A DNA stretch of 64,000 nt from JBBRCE01 sp038205115 (GCA_038205115.1 JBBRCE010000001.1:248001-312000); one strand, 5' to 3'. Positions 39,908-49,365 are shown, counted from the first letter of the stretch. Notes: generated by a model from the letters alone, not told the origin. A program made the numbers and translations.

Positions 39908-40786
39908 TTAACGACGCCGGGCGACGCGCAGCTTGGCGCTGCGCGCACGCGGATTGGCGGCGACTTCCCTGTCGCTGGCTCGTAACGGCCTTTTGGTAAT
40001 CACTTCCAGGCGTGGATCGTTGCGAAAAGCCTCTTTGACGGGGCGATCTTCCAACGAATGAAAACTGATGATCGCCAGAATTCCGCCCGGCGACAGGCAA
40101 TCTGGCAACACCGCCAGGGCGCGCTCCAGCGACTTGAGTTCTTCGTTCACGGCAATCCGCAAGGCCTGAAACGTCCGCGTGGCGGCATCGATTCGCTCGC
40201 CCTGAAAACTTCGCGGCACGCAACGCCGCACCAGCGCGGCCAACTGGTCTGCGGTACGAATCGGCTCGTCTTCGCGAGTCGCGACAATCTTCCGCGCGAT
40301 CCGCCGGCTGTAACGTTCCTCGCCAAATTGAAAAATCAAATTCGCCAGCCGCTCCTCGCCAATATGCGACAGCAATCGCCAGGCAGGCTCGCCGGCAGTT
40401 GGATCGAAACGCAAGTCCAGCGGTCCCTCGGCGTCAAAACTAAAACCGCGGTCGCGATCGGCCAATTGATCGCTGGATAAACCCAGGTCCAGCACAATGC
40501 CATCGACGGCCGTGATATCGAGTTGTTTTAAAACCTGTGGCAGCTCGCAAAAATTGGCATGAACCAACTTGATTGGCAAGCCGGCGAGGTTTTTCTCGGC
40601 GGCGTCGAGCGCGGCCGGATCGCGATCCATCGACAGCAATTGCCCCGTGTCTCCTAGCAGTTCGGCCAACATCCGCGAATGCCCGCCGGCCCCGAGTGTG
40701 CCATCCACCAACGTCAGGCCAGCGCGCGGCGCAAGCGCCGCAAGAATTTCGGCCGGCATGACGGATACGTGAATCGGCGACGACAC
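39908..40786 (-). CDS. rsmH: 16S rRNA (cytosine-1402-N4)-methyltransferase
   Basis: RsmH methylates C1402 of 16S rRNA at the P site. The product has the SAM motif DGTLGAGGHSRMLAE, SMDRDPAAL, LDLGLSSDQLADRDRGFSF, and C-terminal ISFHSLEDRPVKEAF; about 292 residues from the GTG at 40786. A longer frame begins with GTG at 40846; both have weak ribosome sites, and the shorter one has the family N-terminus (SSPIHVSVMPAEIL). In most bacteria rsmH follows mraZ and precedes ftsL; here no mraZ is seen, and the LysM protein is next. Confidence 0.93.
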   Translation of the reverse strand: MSSPIHVSVMPAEILAALAPRAGLTLVDGTLGAGGHSRMLAELLGDTGQLLSMDRDPAALDAAEKNLAGLPIKLVHANFCELPQVLKQLDITAVDGIVLDLGLSSDQLADRDRGFSFDAEGPLDLRFDPTAGEPAWRLLSHIGEERLANLIFQFGEERYSRRIARKIVATREDEPIRTADQLAALVRRCVPRSFQGERIDAATRTFQALRIAVNEELKSLERALAVLPDCLSPGGILAIISFHSLEDRPVKEAFRNDPRLEVITKRPLRASDREVAANPRARSAKLRVARRR

Positions 40787-41439
40787 GGCAAAACTCGGCA
40801 GTGCCGAACCACGTGAAATCAGGTTTGGTAAGCAGGCGACAAGCACGACACGAAGCTCGAAATGCTAGCAGAATTTGCTCGGCAGACACAGCCGGAAACG
40901 ATCCAATCGGTTCAATACCGCGATCGCGTATCGGAATCAAGAGCGGTCTGACCGTGGCGCATCGTCATCAACTGCCCGGACGACCCCAATTGTCCAGCTT
41001 GCCAAAAATATTTCCGAAAAATTCGCTTCCGGTGAGCCGCCGATGAGCGATCGCAGCGAAAATTCGCAAGTGGCATTGCTAGCAACATGTTTCGTCCAGT
41101 CCGTGGCCATTTTGAGCATGGCACGGCCGCTAGCAAGGATTGCGATAAGTCGATTTTCTGCAAGCACTTGAGCCACGCGAACGGGCGTGATTGACGACTC
41201 TGAAAAAACGGAGTAAACTCGGCCCGAACGCTGTATGTTGTGGTCATGGCAGGCATCCACCACAACCTATAGATGTGCAGCCATTTTCTTCTTGAGACAC
41301 TCCAGCCGCTTTGGCAGGCATCTCAGGGCGTAAAATTGCCTTGCTATGAGGTCGCCTCAAGCAGGCTCCTGGCAAAAAAAACGCGACCGCGGTCGAGCTC
41401 AATGAACTCGGTCAAGCGGCATGCCAGCGACGGCCGATA
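40787..41439. other. Intergenic region between rsmH and nrdJ
   Basis: About 650 bp between the divergent rsmH and nrdJ genes. The short frames in it have no domains; the long plus frame running into nrdJ from 41273 lacks a ribosome site. A perfect 8-bp inverted repeat (GTTGTGGT at 41237-41244, ACCACAAC at 41259-41266) is present. No mraZ is encoded here. Confidence 0.4.
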
Positions 41440-41468
41440 TGGACAAAGTAAGTATACTTGTGTATACT
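41440..41468 (+). promoter_or_regulatory. Sigma-70-type promoter of nrdJ
   Basis: TGGACA (41440-41445, five of six matches) and TATACT (41463-41468, five of six) are separated by exactly 17 bp. The likely transcription start is near 41475, about 47 bp before the nrdJ start codon. This is the best promoter match in the window. Confidence 0.72.
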
Positions 41469-41469
41469 T
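41450..41469. promoter_or_regulatory. Inverted-repeat operator overlapping the nrdJ promoter
   Basis: AAGTATAC-TTGT-GTATACTT is a perfect 8-bp inverted repeat with a 4-base centre, covering the spacer and the -10 of the nrdJ promoter. That position suits a repressor. The sequence is not a clear match to the NrdR box I know, so the factor is unidentified. Confidence 0.55.
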
Positions 41470-41521
41470 AATGGCAAGGGATGCCCAATTCAGGATTCTT
41501 CCCACGCAAGGAGCTGTTGCA

Positions 41522-44500
41522 ATGGCAAGTGCGGAACTCGGCCTCAAGATTCCATCGAAAAAAATATTGAATAAACGCAGCGTGGGGCGTCGTCGGTTGA
41601 CGGCCATCGCCATCGAGCCAATGTTCTGCCCGGAAGACGCGGCCGATCCGTTCGATACCGTGCAATGGGATTTGCGGACTGCCGCCATCAAAGGCGAGTC
41701 GGGCGAGGTGCTGTTCGAGCAAACCGATTGCGAGGTTCCGAGTTGGTGGAGCCAATTGGCGACCAACGTTGTGGTCAGCAAGTATTTCTACGGCGAGATC
41801 AACACGCCCGAGCGTGAGAAGTCCGTTCGGCAGTTGATTCACCGGGTGACGCGCACGATTGCCGACTGGGGTAAGGCTGATGGCTACTTCGCCAGCGAAG
41901 ACGACGGCGAGCGATTCTATCGCGACCTGACTTGGCTGTGCCTGCATCAGCATGGCGCGTTCAATTCGCCCGTCTGGTTTAATGTGGGCTTGCACGCTCA
42001 ATACGGAATCAGCGGCGCGCAGTGTAACTGGTGCTGGAATCCGGAGACCAACACAGTTGTTCAACCGCAGAACACCTACGAGTTTCCGCAAGGTTCCGCC
42101 TGCTTCATCCAAAGCGTGCAAGACAACATGGAAGACATCATGGAACTCGCGCGGAGCGAGGCCATGCTGTTCAAATTCGGTTCCGGCACAGGCACCGACC
42201 TCTCGACGCTGCGTTCGCATCGCGAAAAACTTTCGGGTGGCGGACGTCCGTCCGGTCCGCTGTCGTTCATGCGGGTGTACGATCAAATTGCTGCCGTGGT
42301 CAAGAGTGGCGGCAAGACGCGTCGCGCGGCCAAGATGCAGTCCATCAAGGTCTGGCACCCCGACGTGATGGAATTCATCGAATGCAAACATAAGGAAGAA
42401 CGCAAGGCCCGCTGCCTGATCGAACACGGCGGTTACGAAGCCAACTTCAACGGCGAAGCGTACAGTTCGGTGATGTTCCAAAACGCGAATCTTTCGGTCC
42501 GCTTGACCGACGATTTCATGCAAGCCGTGGTGGAAGACAAGCCCTGGACCACGCACTGGGTGACCGACGCCAAGCAAGCGGGTCCTACATGGCCGGCGCG
42601 CGATGTGTTGGCCAAAATGGCCGAATGTGCTTGGTCCTGCGGCGATCCAGGCGTGCAGTACGACACCACCATCAACAAGTGGCACACCTGCCCGAACTCG
42701 GGCCGCATTAACGCCAGCAATCCGTGTTCGGAATACATGTTTTTGGACGATACGGCCTGCAATCTGTCCAGCATCAATTTGATGAAGTTCCGCCAAAGCG
42801 ACGGCACGTTCGATGTCGACCGTTTCAAGGGCGCTTGCCGGTTGTTCTTTATCGCCCAAGAAATTCTGGTCGATCATGCCAGCTATCCGACCAAGCGAAT
42901 TGCCGAAAATAGCCACAAATATCGCCCGCTCGGCTTGGGTTATTCGAATATCGGCAGCCTGATCATGTCGAGCGGCATTCCTTACGATTCGGACGCGGCA
43001 CGCGGCTTGTGCGGTGCGATGACCGCGATGTTGCACGGTGCGGCCAATCTGACCAGTGCCGAATTGGCCGACGCCGTTGGTACGTTTGACGGTTACGAAG
43101 CCAATCGCGAACCGATGCTCAAAGTGATGCAAATGCATCGCGACGCCGTCGAAGGCATCGACGACTCCTGCCCGTTGTACCTGAAAGAGGCGTCGCGGCA
43201 GGTGTGGGACGAAGTGCTTGAGGCGGGCCGCGCCGTTGGTTTCCGCAACGCGCAGGCCACGGTCTTGGCGCCCACCGGCACGATCAGCTTCTTGATGGAC
43301 TGCGATACCACCGGCATCGAGCCGGACATTGCGCTAGTCAAGTACAAGCAATTGGCTGGCGGCGGCATGCTCAAGATCGTCAACAATACCGTGCCGCTTT
43401 CGCTCAAAACGCTGGGCTACGATCAGCCGGAGATTGAATCGATCCTGGCGTACATCGAAAAAGAAGACACCATCGAAGGCGCCGCGGATCTCAAGGACGA
43501 GCATCTGCCGGTATTCGATTGTGCCTTTCAGCCGCGCAACGGCACGCGGAGCATCAACTGGCACGCGCACGTGTCGATGATGGCTGCCGCGCAGCCATTC
43601 CTGTCCGGTGCCATTTCCAAAACGGTCAACATGCCGCGCGAAACGACGCCGGCCGACGTGGCCGATGCGTATCTCGAAGGCTGGCGTTTGGGCTTAAAGG
43701 CTCTGGCCATCTATCGCGATGGTTCCAAAGAAAGCCAACCGCTGAACACAGGCACTGAGGCCGACAAAGCCGCGGCCAAGGTGATTGCCACGCCGCGTCG
43801 TGAACGCCTGCCGGACACACGCCACAGCATCACCCACAAGTTCAGCATCGCCGGGCACGAAGGTTATATCACCGTCGGCCTGTACGAAGACGGACGCCCG
43901 GGCGAGATGTTCATCACCATGGCCAAAGAAGGCAGCACCATCGGCGGTTTGATGGACTGCTTTGGCACGGCCGTTTCGATGAGCTGGCAATATGGCGTGC
44001 CGCTGGAAGTGTATGTGAATAAGTTCTCGCACACGCGCTTCGAGCCGATGGGGCACACCAAGAATCCGGATATTCGGATTGCCAAGAGCCTGGTGGACTA
44101 CATTTTCCGTTGGTTGGGCATTACGTTCTTGCCCGGCTATCGCGAAGCCAACAAGGGACTGTTCACCGCCGCCGACGATGCCGCTGCCAAAAGCGCTTCG
44201 ACCTTGGCTGCCGAAGAAACGGCCAGCGAAATGCGTTCGATCAACAAGACGCAAGCCGCTGCCACAGCAGCAGTGAAGAAATCGTCGGGCGTCGCTACCA
44301 AGACGGCTTCCTCACCGGCCAAGTCGGCTGTCAATCCGGCTGGTAAATCTGGTGCAACTAATGGGCAGGGCACCGGCCGCAAGCCAGACGCCGATCTGTT
44401 GGCCCGCTCCGGCGTCTCGATGAAGATCGACCTCAACGGTGGGCCGATGGCGCGCAGCGAGCAATTTGCCAGCTTCCAATTAGATGCTCCAAGCTGCGAT

Positions 44501-44578
44501 AATTGCGGCGCCATCACCGTCCGCAACGGTAACTGTTACCTCTGCCACAACTGCGGCAACAGCATGGGCTGCTCGTAG
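41522..44578 (+). CDS. nrdJ: Adenosylcobalamin-dependent class II ribonucleotide reductase
   Basis: Makes deoxyribonucleotides without oxygen or a separate radical subunit, using adenosylcobalamin. The 1018-residue product contains WFNVGL, QNTYEFPQGSACFI, FKFGSGTGTDLSTLR, the catalytic NPCSE motif in INASNPCSEYMFLDD, LAPTGTISFLMDCDT, and a C-terminal zinc-ribbon-like tail CDNCG ... CYLCHNCG. The start at 41522 is chosen because AAGGAG lies 8 bp upstream; a longer frame from 41273 has no such site and would begin ahead of the promoter. A Lys/Ala-rich linker precedes the zinc tail. It is the only ribonucleotide reductase in the window, so it makes the cell's DNA precursor supply depend on B12, unless another enzyme lies elsewhere. 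Confidence 0.96.
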   Translation: MASAELGLKIPSKKILNKRSVGRRRLTAIAIEPMFCPEDAADPFDTVQWDLRTAAIKGESGEVLFEQTDCEVPSWWSQLATNVVVSKYFYGEINTPEREKSVRQLIHRVTRTIADWGKADGYFASEDDGERFYRDLTWLCLHQHGAFNSPVWFNVGLHAQYGISGAQCNWCWNPETNTVVQPQNTYEFPQGSACFIQSVQDNMEDIMELARSEAMLFKFGSGTGTDLSTLRSHREKLSGGGRPSGPLSFMRVYDQIAAVVKSGGKTRRAAKMQSIKVWHPDVMEFIECKHKEERKARCLIEHGGYEANFNGEAYSSVMFQNANLSVRLTDDFMQAVVEDKPWTTHWVTDAKQAGPTWPARDVLAKMAECAWSCGDPGVQYDTTINKWHTCPNSGRINASNPCSEYMFLDDTACNLSSINLMKFRQSDGTFDVDRFKGACRLFFIAQEILVDHASYPTKRIAENSHKYRPLGLGYSNIGSLIMSSGIPYDSDAARGLCGAMTAMLHGAANLTSAELADAVGTFDGYEANREPMLKVMQMHRDAVEGIDDSCPLYLKEASRQVWDEVLEAGRAVGFRNAQATVLAPTGTISFLMDCDTTGIEPDIALVKYKQLAGGGMLKIVNNTVPLSLKTLGYDQPEIESILAYIEKEDTIEGAADLKDEHLPVFDCAFQPRNGTRSINWHAHVSMMAAAQPFLSGAISKTVNMPRETTPADVADAYLEGWRLGLKALAIYRDGSKESQPLNTGTEADKAAAKVIATPRRERLPDTRHSITHKFSIAGHEGYITVGLYEDGRPGEMFITMAKEGSTIGGLMDCFGTAVSMSWQYGVPLEVYVNKFSHTRFEPMGHTKNPDIRIAKSLVDYIFRWLGITFLPGYREANKGLFTAADDAAAKSASTLAAEETASEMRSINKTQAAATAAVKKSSGVATKTASSPAKSAVNPAGKSGATNGQGTGRKPDADLLARSGVSMKIDLNGGPMARSEQFASFQLDAPSCDNCGAITVRNGNCYLCHNCGNSMGCS

Positions 44579-44624
44579 GTCAGGCGAGGGAAGCGCGAGC
44601 CGCTTCAAGATTTCGAAAATGTCG

Positions 44625-44659
44625 ACGGGCGTCGCGGATCAGTTTTCTGCGACGCCCGT
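44625..44659. terminator. Hairpin between convergent nrdJ and uvrB
   Basis: Perfect 11-bp inverted repeat ACGGGCGTCGC / GCGACGCCCGT with a 13-base loop in the 91-bp gap between the convergent stops. The plus-strand 3' side reads TGTTCGTTTC, a weak T-rich tail. It could end both transcripts. Confidence 0.7.
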
Positions 44660-44669
44660 TGTTCGTTTC

Positions 44670-46748
44670 TCAGATGCTTTTCTTGGGTCGCGGCACGCGA
44701 TTGACGGCCGAACGCTGCGTGCGTTTGGCGCCCTGGCTGCCCTTGCCAAGTTTGACCGGCATTTCGCCGACGGTCTTGCCCATCGAGTCGCGCATTTGTT
44801 CGATGCGATCGCGGAGATTGGCGGCGCGTTCGAAGTCCAGCGCCTCGGCGGCGGCGAACATTTCTGCTTCTAGCTCGGACAGGAATTCTTCGGTAATGTA
44901 TTGCGCCTCGTCGGTGCGCCCGACGGCTGCGTTGGCCTTGGCGTGGGCGGCCGCTTCGGATTCGATGCCAGCGCGGATGCTCTTAATGATGGTGGCCGGC
45001 GTGATCCCGTGGTCGCGGTTGTACTCTTCTTGAATGGCGCGGCGACGCTGGGTTTCTTCGATGGCTTTTTGCATCGAGTTGGTGACGCGGTCGGCGTACA
45101 GAATCACCTTGGCATTCACATTGCGCGCGGCGCGGCCAATGGTTTGAATGAGTGACGTTTCACTCCGCAAAAAGCCCTCTTTGTCGGCGTCCATGATCGC
45201 CACCATCGAAACTTCCGGCAGGTCCAAACCTTCGCGCAATAGGTTGACGCCCACCAGCGCGTCGAAGCGCCCTTGTCGCAGATCGCGGAGTAGTTCCACA
45301 CGTTCGAAGGCATCCAACTCACTGTGCAGCCACTTGCAACTGACACCTTTTTCGCTCAGATAAAACGAAAGATCTTCCGCCAGCCGCTTTGTGAGGGCAG
45401 TGACCAACACCCGGTCGCCCTGCGCCGTACGCTCTTTTATTTGACCGAGCAGATGCTCGACTTGACCACGAGCCGGCACGACTTCGATGATCGGATCCAG
45501 CAGGCCAGTGGGGCGAATGATCTGCTCGACAAACTCGCCACCACTCTGCTGCATTTCGTACGGTCCAGGCGTGGCCGAAACAAAGACCAGTTGATTGATT
45601 TTTCGCTCCCATTCTTCGAACTTCAGCGGCCGATTATCCATAGCGCTGGGCAAACGAAAGCCATGCTCCACCAATGTGGACTTGCGGTTGTAATCGCCGG
45701 CATACATGGCGCGAATTTGCGGCAGTGTAACGTGCGACTCGTCGATGATCATCAGGTAATCGTCGGGAAAGTAGTTATACAGTGTGTCGGGCGTCGAACC
45801 GGCCGGACGGCCACTCAGCGGGCGACTGTAATTTTCCACGCCAGGGCAATATCCCACCTCAAGCATCATTTCAATGTCGAACCGCGTGCGGGCGTTGAGC
45901 CGCTGGGCTTCCAACAATTTGTTGTGATCGCGAAACCATTCCAATCGGTCTTCAAGCTCTTGTTTGATATCGGTCACGGCCGCCGCCACGCGAGCCTCAG
46001 GCATCACAAAGTGCTTGGCCGGATAAATGTACAGTTGCTGCTCACGCGAAATCACTTCGCCGCTGGTGGGATGAATGAACGAAAGCTTCTCGATTTCGTC
46101 GCCCCAGAACTCGATGCGATACGCAAACTCTTCGTAAGCCGGCCAAATTTCGACGCAATCGCCACGCACGCGGAACTTGGCGCGGGCAAATTCCACATCG
46201 TTACGCTGGTAATGAATATCCACCAGTTTGGAAATCACCTGGTCGCGGTCGACGGCTTGCCCAATCGTCAGGCCGACCATCATGGATTTGTAGTCGCCGG
46301 GCGAGCCTAAACCGTAGATGCACGAGACGCTGGCCACAATCAGCACATCGCGGCGGCTGACCAAAGCGCTGGTGCTGGCCAACCGCAGGCGGTCGATTTC
46401 TTCATTGATGGACGAATCTTTTTCAATGTAGATATCGCGCTGCGGAATGTAGGCTTCGGGCTGGTAGTAGTCGTAATAGCTGACAAAGTAGTGAACCGCG
46501 TTATGCGGAAAGAACTCTTTGAACTCGCCGTAAAGCTGTGCGGCCAGCGTCTTATTGTGCGAGAGCACCAGCGTGGGCCGCTGAAAATGCTGGATGACGT
46601 TGGCCATGGTAAACGTCTTGCCAGAACCGGTGACGCCCAGCAGCACCTGATGTTTTTGGCCGCTTTCAATGCCGCGCGTCAAGGCTTCGATGGCTTGCGG
46701 CTGATCGCCGGCAGGTTGGAACGGGCTGACGAGCTGAAATTGCGGCAT
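44670..46748 (-). CDS. uvrB: Excinuclease ABC subunit B
   Basis: UvrB is the DNA-damage-verifying helicase-like core of nucleotide excision repair. The 692-residue product has the N-terminal FQPAGDQPQAIEAL, Walker A in GVTGSGKTF, the beta-hairpin region YYQPEAYIPQRDIYIEKD, the Walker B-like IIDESH, helicase motif VI QTIGRAARN, and a C-terminal UVR domain (EAEMFAAAEALDFERAANLRDRIEQ) that binds UvrC. Length and all motifs are normal. It is not in an operon and converges with nrdJ. Confidence 0.97.
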   Translation of the reverse strand: MPQFQLVSPFQPAGDQPQAIEALTRGIESGQKHQVLLGVTGSGKTFTMANVIQHFQRPTLVLSHNKTLAAQLYGEFKEFFPHNAVHYFVSYYDYYQPEAYIPQRDIYIEKDSSINEEIDRLRLASTSALVSRRDVLIVASVSCIYGLGSPGDYKSMMVGLTIGQAVDRDQVISKLVDIHYQRNDVEFARAKFRVRGDCVEIWPAYEEFAYRIEFWGDEIEKLSFIHPTSGEVISREQQLYIYPAKHFVMPEARVAAAVTDIKQELEDRLEWFRDHNKLLEAQRLNARTRFDIEMMLEVGYCPGVENYSRPLSGRPAGSTPDTLYNYFPDDYLMIIDESHVTLPQIRAMYAGDYNRKSTLVEHGFRLPSAMDNRPLKFEEWERKINQLVFVSATPGPYEMQQSGGEFVEQIIRPTGLLDPIIEVVPARGQVEHLLGQIKERTAQGDRVLVTALTKRLAEDLSFYLSEKGVSCKWLHSELDAFERVELLRDLRQGRFDALVGVNLLREGLDLPEVSMVAIMDADKEGFLRSETSLIQTIGRAARNVNAKVILYADRVTNSMQKAIEETQRRRAIQEEYNRDHGITPATIIKSIRAGIESEAAAHAKANAAVGRTDEAQYITEEFLSELEAEMFAAAEALDFERAANLRDRIEQMRDSMGKTVGEMPVKLGKGSQGAKRTQRSAVNRVPRPKKSI

Positions 46749-47158
46749 GAGAGTCCGGGCAATTGGGGTTCGGGCGACAGAAGCTTCATTCTATGGGGCA
46801 TGGCAGCGCGGGACCAGCGCAGAGCCAGCCACGACCGCGAGTTGCGGTTCGTCATCGCAACTTCCATCGCAATCAAAATCCCCTTAAGTCATTCATTTGG
46901 ATCGCAAGAGCGGAGACAAAAACCGTCGATTTTTCGATTTAATGCTTTGCACCCCTTGCCATGCGCGCACCCGCAATTAAAATGCTGACTTACTTGCCGC
47001 TCCCGACATTGTGAAAAAAAACACAAAGTAGGGTTTACGGCGGGAGAATCGCGGTTTATGGCCGGATGCCGGACGGTCTTGACTGCCGGAAGTTGCCGGG
47101 AGTCAGACGCTAAGCGGGATTGATTCGTATTTGATCGAGCCAGTCCGGGAGTGCTGCA
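46749..47158. other. Divergent intergenic region between uvrB and the ATP synthase operon
   Basis: About 410 bp that must hold promoters for uvrB (minus) and the atp operon (plus). An A-run (GTGAAAAAAAACACAAAG) lies near 47010-47030. I see no gene, and no convincing LexA or promoter pair. Confidence 0.4.
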
Positions 47159-47407
47159 TTGCGCGATTCCGAAGACCGAGACGATCGCGAAGCGGAGTCG
47201 CGGGCGGTTGCCTCGGGCATGGAGTGGGCCATGCGAATTACGGTGGTCGGATTCGAAATGGTCGTGCCTGGCGTGCTGGGCGTTTGGCTGGACGAAAAGC
47301 TCGGCACCAAGCTGGTGTTTACGTTGATCGGATTCGCGCTCGGTTTAAGCTGGGCGCTGTGGCATTTGTTGAAGATGACTGGCAAGCCGGGCGGTCCAAA
47401 AACCTGA
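47159..47407 (+). CDS. AtpZ-like small membrane protein
   Basis: The 82-residue product has two hydrophobic segments (about 25-43 and 50-70) flanking VWLDEKLGTK, the pattern of AtpZ/AtpI-type proteins that precede ATP synthase genes. TTG start; CGGGAG lies 7 bp upstream, supporting it. AtpZ with AtpI has been linked to c-ring assembly and divalent-cation handling. It opens the ATP synthase operon. Confidence 0.75.
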   Translation: MRDSEDRDDREAESRAVASGMEWAMRITVVGFEMVVPGVLGVWLDEKLGTKLVFTLIGFALGLSWALWHLLKMTGKPGGPKT

Positions 47408-47411
47408 CGGC

Positions 47412-47933
47412 TTGCCCTGGCGATATTTGAGAATTGCGTTGCATCCATCGTTTGTCAAATTGCTAGGAGCACTCTCTCGCCTGACATTTGTCATGCGCGT
47501 GGTGGTGCTGACGGCACTGATGGGGGCGGTGGGGTTGGCGGTGGCCGTGTTTGCTAATTGGCGGGGCGGGCAGGACGAAGTGTTGGCCGCTGGTTTGGCT
47601 GCCGGCGTATGCTTGTTGGCCGGTTACGGCGCGCTAGTGATTGCTAGCTTGTTCACCCGACCCGACGTCGCGGTGCTTGGTGTGCTTGGCGGGATGATGT
47701 TTCGGATGGCCATTCCGCTGGGGGTTTGCTTCGCGCTGATTCAAAAGGGCAGTTGGCTGGTTGAGCGTGGGCTGCCGGGATATATGGTTGTGTTTTACTT
47801 GGTCGGTTTGCTGGTCGAGACCGTGATGGTTGTGCCGGCGTTAAATGCGGGCCAGGCAGTTCGAAGCGGATCGATATCGCATCGTCCTCCAGTAAGTCAC
47901 CCCGCGTCAAAGGGTACATCGGCGCCACGTTAA
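47412..47933 (+). CDS. AtpI-like ATP synthase-associated membrane protein
   Basis: A protein of up to 173 residues with four hydrophobic segments (about 28-48, 55-80, 86-108, 120-142) and a polar tail, lying between AtpZ and subunit a, as AtpI does. AtpI helps build the c-ring. The true start is uncertain: TTG at 47412, TTG at 47439 or ATG at 47493 are all possible, and none has a strong ribosome site. Sequence alone is weak, and the position drives the call. Confidence 0.6.
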   Translation: MPWRYLRIALHPSFVKLLGALSRLTFVMRVVVLTALMGAVGLAVAVFANWRGGQDEVLAAGLAAGVCLLAGYGALVIASLFTRPDVAVLGVLGGMMFRMAIPLGVCFALIQKGSWLVERGLPGYMVVFYLVGLLVETVMVVPALNAGQAVRSGSISHRPPVSHPASKGTSAPR

Positions 47934-47954
47934 GGCGTTGCCTCAGGTTGAATC

Positions 47955-48860
47955 ATGGCCGAACATTCCGAACATACTGAGCACGCCGCGCACGATCCGA
48001 TGGCGCCCGAACATTTGTTTGGGCACGTCAAGGATTCTGACCATTTCGAGGTGCCGCGGGCGATGGGCCATGAGTGGGCAATTCCGCAGCCGTTGAAGTT
48101 GGAAACGCCGTTGATCGCGGCGAATCCGAATAAGCATCTCGAAGCGATGGACTTCAAGATCACCAAATTTATGGTGCTGGAAGTAGTCGTCGCGGTGCTG
48201 GTTGCGGCATTTTTCATTTCGGTTTCGAAGTGGGTGTCCCGGGGTGCGAGGCCGCGTGGACGCGCCTGGAACTTGCTGGAAACGTTTCTAGTTTTCATTC
48301 GCGACCAGGTTGCCCGTCCGGCGATTGGGCATCACGACGCCGATAAGTTTTTGCCATTTCTTTGGACACTGTTCTTCTTTGTGCTGGGTTGCAACTTGAT
48401 GGGCATGTTCCCTTGGATGGGTTCGCCAACGGGAAGCCTGGCAACGACCGCAGCGCTAGCACTGGTTACGTTTTGCGTGACGGTGGGCTCTGGAATGGTT
48501 AAGCTCGGCGTCCTGCACTTCGTTACCAGCCTTGTACCGCATATGGATTTGCCGCTGCCCATCAAGATTGTGTTGTGGCCGGGGATTCTGCTTTTAGAAT
48601 TGGTCGGCTTGTTGATTAAGCATGTTGTGTTGGCGGTTCGCTTGTTGGCAAACGTCCTTGCGGGGCACTTAGTGTTGGCAGTGATCGTGGCGTTTATCGC
48701 GGCGACCGCGCATAGTGCAATTTGGCCAGCTGTGGCCGGCGCGAGCGTGCTTGGGGCCACTGCGTTAAGCTTATTGGAATTGTTCGTGGCCTTTTTACAG
48801 GCGTACGTTTTCACGTTTTTGGCGGCGTTGTTCATCGGCACGGCGATTCACCCGCATTAA
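47955..48860 (+). CDS. atpB: ATP synthase Fo subunit a
   Basis: Subunit a forms the two half-channels for ions beside the c-ring. The 301-residue product has a His-rich N-terminal extension (MAEHSEHTEHAAH, DSDHFEVPRAMGHEW), then five to six membrane helices. The essential Arg is in AVRLLANVLAGH, and LLELFVAFLQAYVFTFL carries the conserved C-terminal helix. It is followed by the c subunit. Confidence 0.95.
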   Translation: MAEHSEHTEHAAHDPMAPEHLFGHVKDSDHFEVPRAMGHEWAIPQPLKLETPLIAANPNKHLEAMDFKITKFMVLEVVVAVLVAAFFISVSKWVSRGARPRGRAWNLLETFLVFIRDQVARPAIGHHDADKFLPFLWTLFFFVLGCNLMGMFPWMGSPTGSLATTAALALVTFCVTVGSGMVKLGVLHFVTSLVPHMDLPLPIKIVLWPGILLLELVGLLIKHVVLAVRLLANVLAGHLVLAVIVAFIAATAHSAIWPAVAGASVLGATALSLLELFVAFLQAYVFTFLAALFIGTAIHPH

Positions 48861-48959
48861 TTCGCGAGCGCCACGCGTGCCAGATCGTCCGAATGTTTTT
48901 GAGTGTTTTGAACAAATTTTGGTTTGCACCATTTAGGTTTCCACAAGGAGAGCGGTACA

Positions 48960-49304
48960 GTGTACAAGTATTTGAAGGTTGCATTGATTGTGGTCGGTCT
49001 GGTGTTAATGTCGAATACGGTTTTTGCTCAACCAAAAACCACGACGACAACCGCTGCAGAGGCACCCGCCGCGACGGTTCTGGATGCTGGTCACTTTAGC
49101 ATCTTCTTCGGCGGTGCGTTCGGCGCGGGTTTGGTTATCCTGGGCGCGGCGATGGGCATCGGCAAGATTGGTTCCAGCGCGGTCGAGAGCATGGCTCGTC
49201 AACCAGAAGTGGCTGGCCAAGTGCAAACCGCGATGATCATTGCGGCCGCTCTGATCGAAGGTGCAACGTTCTTCGCGCTGATCGTTTGCATTCTGAAGAG
49301 CTAA
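48960..49304 (+). CDS. atpE: ATP synthase Fo subunit c with N-terminal signal-like segment
   Basis: Subunit c makes the rotating ring. The 114-residue product has an unusual N-terminal signal-peptide-like segment (MYKYLKVALIVVGLVLMSNTVFAQ) and a Thr/Ala-rich linker, then the two-helix hairpin: GGAFGAGLVILGAAMGIGKIG, the polar loop MARQPEVAGQ, and AMIIAAALIEGATFFALIVCIL with the ion-carrying Glu in LIEG. The LIEG context suggests proton rather than sodium use, but this is weak. The GTG start at 48960 is supported by AAGGAG. Standard bacterial c has about 80 residues. Confidence 0.94.
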   Translation: MYKYLKVALIVVGLVLMSNTVFAQPKTTTTTAAEAPAATVLDAGHFSIFFGGAFGAGLVILGAAMGIGKIGSSAVESMARQPEVAGQVQTAMIIAAALIEGATFFALIVCILKS

Positions 49305-49365
49305 GCTCATCTGCGACGATTCGCTCATTCCGTTGTCTCGATTTCCTTGGGTTTGGTTTTCCGCT

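Noticed and set aside
41273..41521. N-terminal extension of nrdJ by 83 residues
   Set aside because: The promoter at 41440-41468 lies inside it, the sequence is unlike NrdJ, and the AAGGAG site supports the ATG at 41522.
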